The notes under the pieces: generated by a model
The model's input: the letters and a program-made list of their open reading frames with translations, nothing else
What the model was told of the DNA's origin: nothing
The model's database searches: none
Program-made: the position numbers and the translations under genes
NCBI GenBank assembly: GCA_001780825.1
Contig: MFIX01000123.1
Coordinates: 1-29,394, forward strand
Source: Candidatus Glassbacteria bacterium RIFCSPLOWO2_12_FULL_58_11
Lineage (GTDB): Bacteria > Gemmatimonadota > Glassbacteria > GWA2-58-10
DNA: 29,394 nucleotides
Direction: 5' to 3'
Part shown: in pieces, positions 27,961 through 29,394 of the stretch
Position numbering within the stretch: position 1 is the stretch's first letter
Layout of the letters: each line of letters starts with the position of its first letter

Positions 27961-29394
27961 ATGTCCATTTCCCGGAAGATTGCGACCCGCATTTATCTGA
28001 CTTTCAGCCTGCTGATTTTAATGCTGGGTTCCGCTGAATTGGCGCTGTCAGCACGACCCGGATCGTCACCTGAAGCGGCTGCTCTCGCCGGCCGGATAAC
28101 CTCCCTTACCGGAATTGAACGGGGTGTGTGCGCCATCCTGGGCGCCGGCAATTCCTACCTGGCCAGCGAGCTGGCTGGGGAAGGAAAGTTTGTTGTCCAC
28201 ATGATCGACCCGGACAATTCCAGAGTCGAGGCGGACCGCAAAACAGCAGATCAGCAGGGACTTTACGGCCGATACCTCAGTATCGAGTCAGGAAGTTTCT
28301 CTCGCTTGCCCTATGCCGACAATACGCTCGACCTGTTGGTCGCCTTCCACGGCGGAGTGGCCGGCAAACTGAGTAAAGATGAAGCTCTGCGTGTGCTGAG
28401 GCCCCTTGGCCAGGCACTGATAATGGGAGAGCAAGCCGGAAAGGCCGAATTGCAGAAATGGCTTCAGGGCGTCGACAGGGCCGCCGGCAGAATCGTGGAG
28501 AACCCGGGATCCTGGGTGGTGCTCACGAAGCCCGAGCCGGAGGGAATTGATGACTGGTCCCACTGGGAGCACGCGCCGGACAACAACCCTGTATCAGTCG
28601 ATAAAGTTATTACCGCTCCCTACATGACTCAGTTTTTCGGTCTCCCTTACTATATCTCTATGCCGGCAATCACCACCGTGGCCGGCGGCCGGGTTTTTAC
28701 CGCGGTCGGTCATATCGCCCACCACGAGCGAGAAGAGCCGTGGCTGAATACCCTGATTGCACAGAATGGCTATAACGGCACCAACCTCTGGATGCGAAAA
28801 CTGCCCGATGGCTACCTGGTGCACCGGTCAGCTTTCATCGCCACCGATGAGACTTTCTACATGATCAACCCGACGGGCGGCGGCTGCCTGCTATTGGACC
28901 CGGTTACCGGCGAAGAAAAGGGAAGGATCCAGCTTCCAGGCGTGCATGGCGACTTGAAGTGGATCGCGCTGAGCCGGGGCGTGCTTTATGTACTGGCCGG
29001 CCCGCAGAAAGACCCTCCGCAAACCACCGTGGTGCGCAGCCCGGCAAGGGCCTGGAGCTGGAACGAGCTAAGCAGCGGATATTATGAGAAGCAGATTCCC
29101 TGGGGGTTTGGTCATACGGTTGCGGCCTATGAGCTGGCATCGGGAAAAGTTCTCTGGGTGCATACAGAACCGAAACCAATCGATTCCAGGGGGATGGTCA
29201 TCGGCGGGGGGAAACTCTTTTATTACAGTCCGGAGACCCGGATCGCCTGTTTGGATGCCCTCACCGGCGAATTGAAGTGGGAGAATAATGACCCGGCGGT
29301 ACGCAGGCTGATTGAGGAACCGGGCCGGGGTCTGACCTCAACTCCGGGCTTTCGCACTTCCACTCTCGTGGTCTACACGCCGCAGGCCCTGCTC
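27961..29394 (+). CDS. Exported methyltransferase-like / PQQ beta-propeller fusion protein, 5' part
   Basis: Open for 478 codons to the right edge, so the C-terminus is missing. The ATG at 27961 has GGGGG five bases upstream; an in-frame ATG at 27949 lacks a ribosome site. Residues 1-32 form a signal peptide. Residues of about 45-190 resemble a class I SAM-dependent methyltransferase: 'CAILGAGNSYLASEL' (binding loop), 'VHMIDPDN', 'SRLPYADNTLDLLVAFH'. From about 198 the text 'DDWSHWEHAPDNNPVS', 'PYMTQFFGLPYYISMPAITT', 'GHIAHHEREEPWLNTL' and 'LDALTGELKW' belongs to PQQ-binding-like propellers abundant in Planctomycetes, Lentisphaerae and related environmental genomes. Having an apparently cytoplasmic methyltransferase fold on an exported protein is odd, and the domain may be catalytically dead. 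Function unknown; possible links are alcohol/sugar dehydrogenase-like or scaffold roles. Confidence 0.85.
   Translation, partial: MSISRKIATRIYLTFSLLILMLGSAELALSARPGSSPEAAALAGRITSLTGIERGVCAILGAGNSYLASELAGEGKFVVHMIDPDNSRVEADRKTADQQGLYGRYLSIESGSFSRLPYADNTLDLLVAFHGGVAGKLSKDEALRVLRPLGQALIMGEQAGKAELQKWLQGVDRAAGRIVENPGSWVVLTKPEPEGIDDWSHWEHAPDNNPVSVDKVITAPYMTQFFGLPYYISMPAITTVAGGRVFTAVGHIAHHEREEPWLNTLIAQNGYNGTNLWMRKLPDGYLVHRSAFIATDETFYMINPTGGGCLLLDPVTGEEKGRIQLPGVHGDLKWIALSRGVLYVLAGPQKDPPQTTVVRSPARAWSWNELSSGYYEKQIPWGFGHTVAAYELASGKVLWVHTEPKPIDSRGMVIGGGKLFYYSPETRIACLDALTGELKWENNDPAVRRLIEEPGRGLTSTPGFRTSTLVVYTPQALL

Noticed and set aside
1..29394. CRISPR array, rRNA or intact tRNA genes, replication origin
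   Set aside because: No regularly spaced repeats, no rRNA-like sequence, no complete tRNA cloverleaf and no origin features were seen on reading the window.

Overview
The window reads as one large catabolic/uptake locus from an uncultured Gram-negative bacterium. The outer-membrane inventory points to the FCB side of the tree, for example Latescibacterota, Glassbacteria or KSB1-like candidate phyla. It includes a TonB-dependent receptor with an N-terminal carboxypeptidase-regulatory domain, a large surface protein with a FlgD/T9SS-type C-terminal domain, a PorV/PorQ-family barrel, and dockerin-type calcium loops. The taxonomic assignment is an inference from gene families only.

Layout. Position 1-507 (+) is the 3' part of a uroporphyrinogen-decarboxylase-family gene. 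From 24177 down to 553, everything lies on the minus strand and reads as one long gene train. In transcription order it holds: a receiver-only response regulator; the TonB receptor; the 1094-residue FlgD-CTD surface protein; the PorV-like barrel; four tandem BNR/Asp-box beta-propeller proteins, three of them linked by 4-nt ATGA overlaps; a heparinase II/III-like protein with a C-terminal dockerin; an exported transglutaminase-like protein; a 212-bp non-coding element with terminal inverted repeats (MITE-like); TRAP transporter genes dctP-dctQ-dctM; a DapA/NAL-superfamily aldolase with an altered active-site motif; and a DUF3604 PHP-like protein.

From 23.7 to 27.9 kb the DNA looks visibly more AT-rich. 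Besides the receiver-only protein it carries a NarL-type response regulator (minus strand) and, divergent from it, a sensor kinase that fuses a periplasmic solute-binding (SBP_bac_3) domain to a HisKA_3/HATPase core. The long spacers here hold operator-like repeats, a possible gene remnant and a fragment resembling the 3' half of tRNA-Val(GAC). The right edge (27961-29394, +) is the 5' part of an exported methyltransferase-like/PQQ-propeller fusion that continues beyond the window.

Working model (inference). The kinase senses a small periplasmic ligand and the regulators control the minus-strand train. The exported propellers, the heparinase-like enzyme and the transglutaminase-like protein act on a complex glycan or glycoconjugate, possibly uronic-acid-containing. 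The TonB receptor, with its surface and PorV-like partners, carries products across the outer membrane. TRAP imports an acidic sugar, and the DapA-family enzyme and DUF3604 protein process it. No SusD homologue is present. The receptor/FlgD-CTD/PorV trio in its place, combined with the propeller array, is the best candidate here for an undescribed uptake system.
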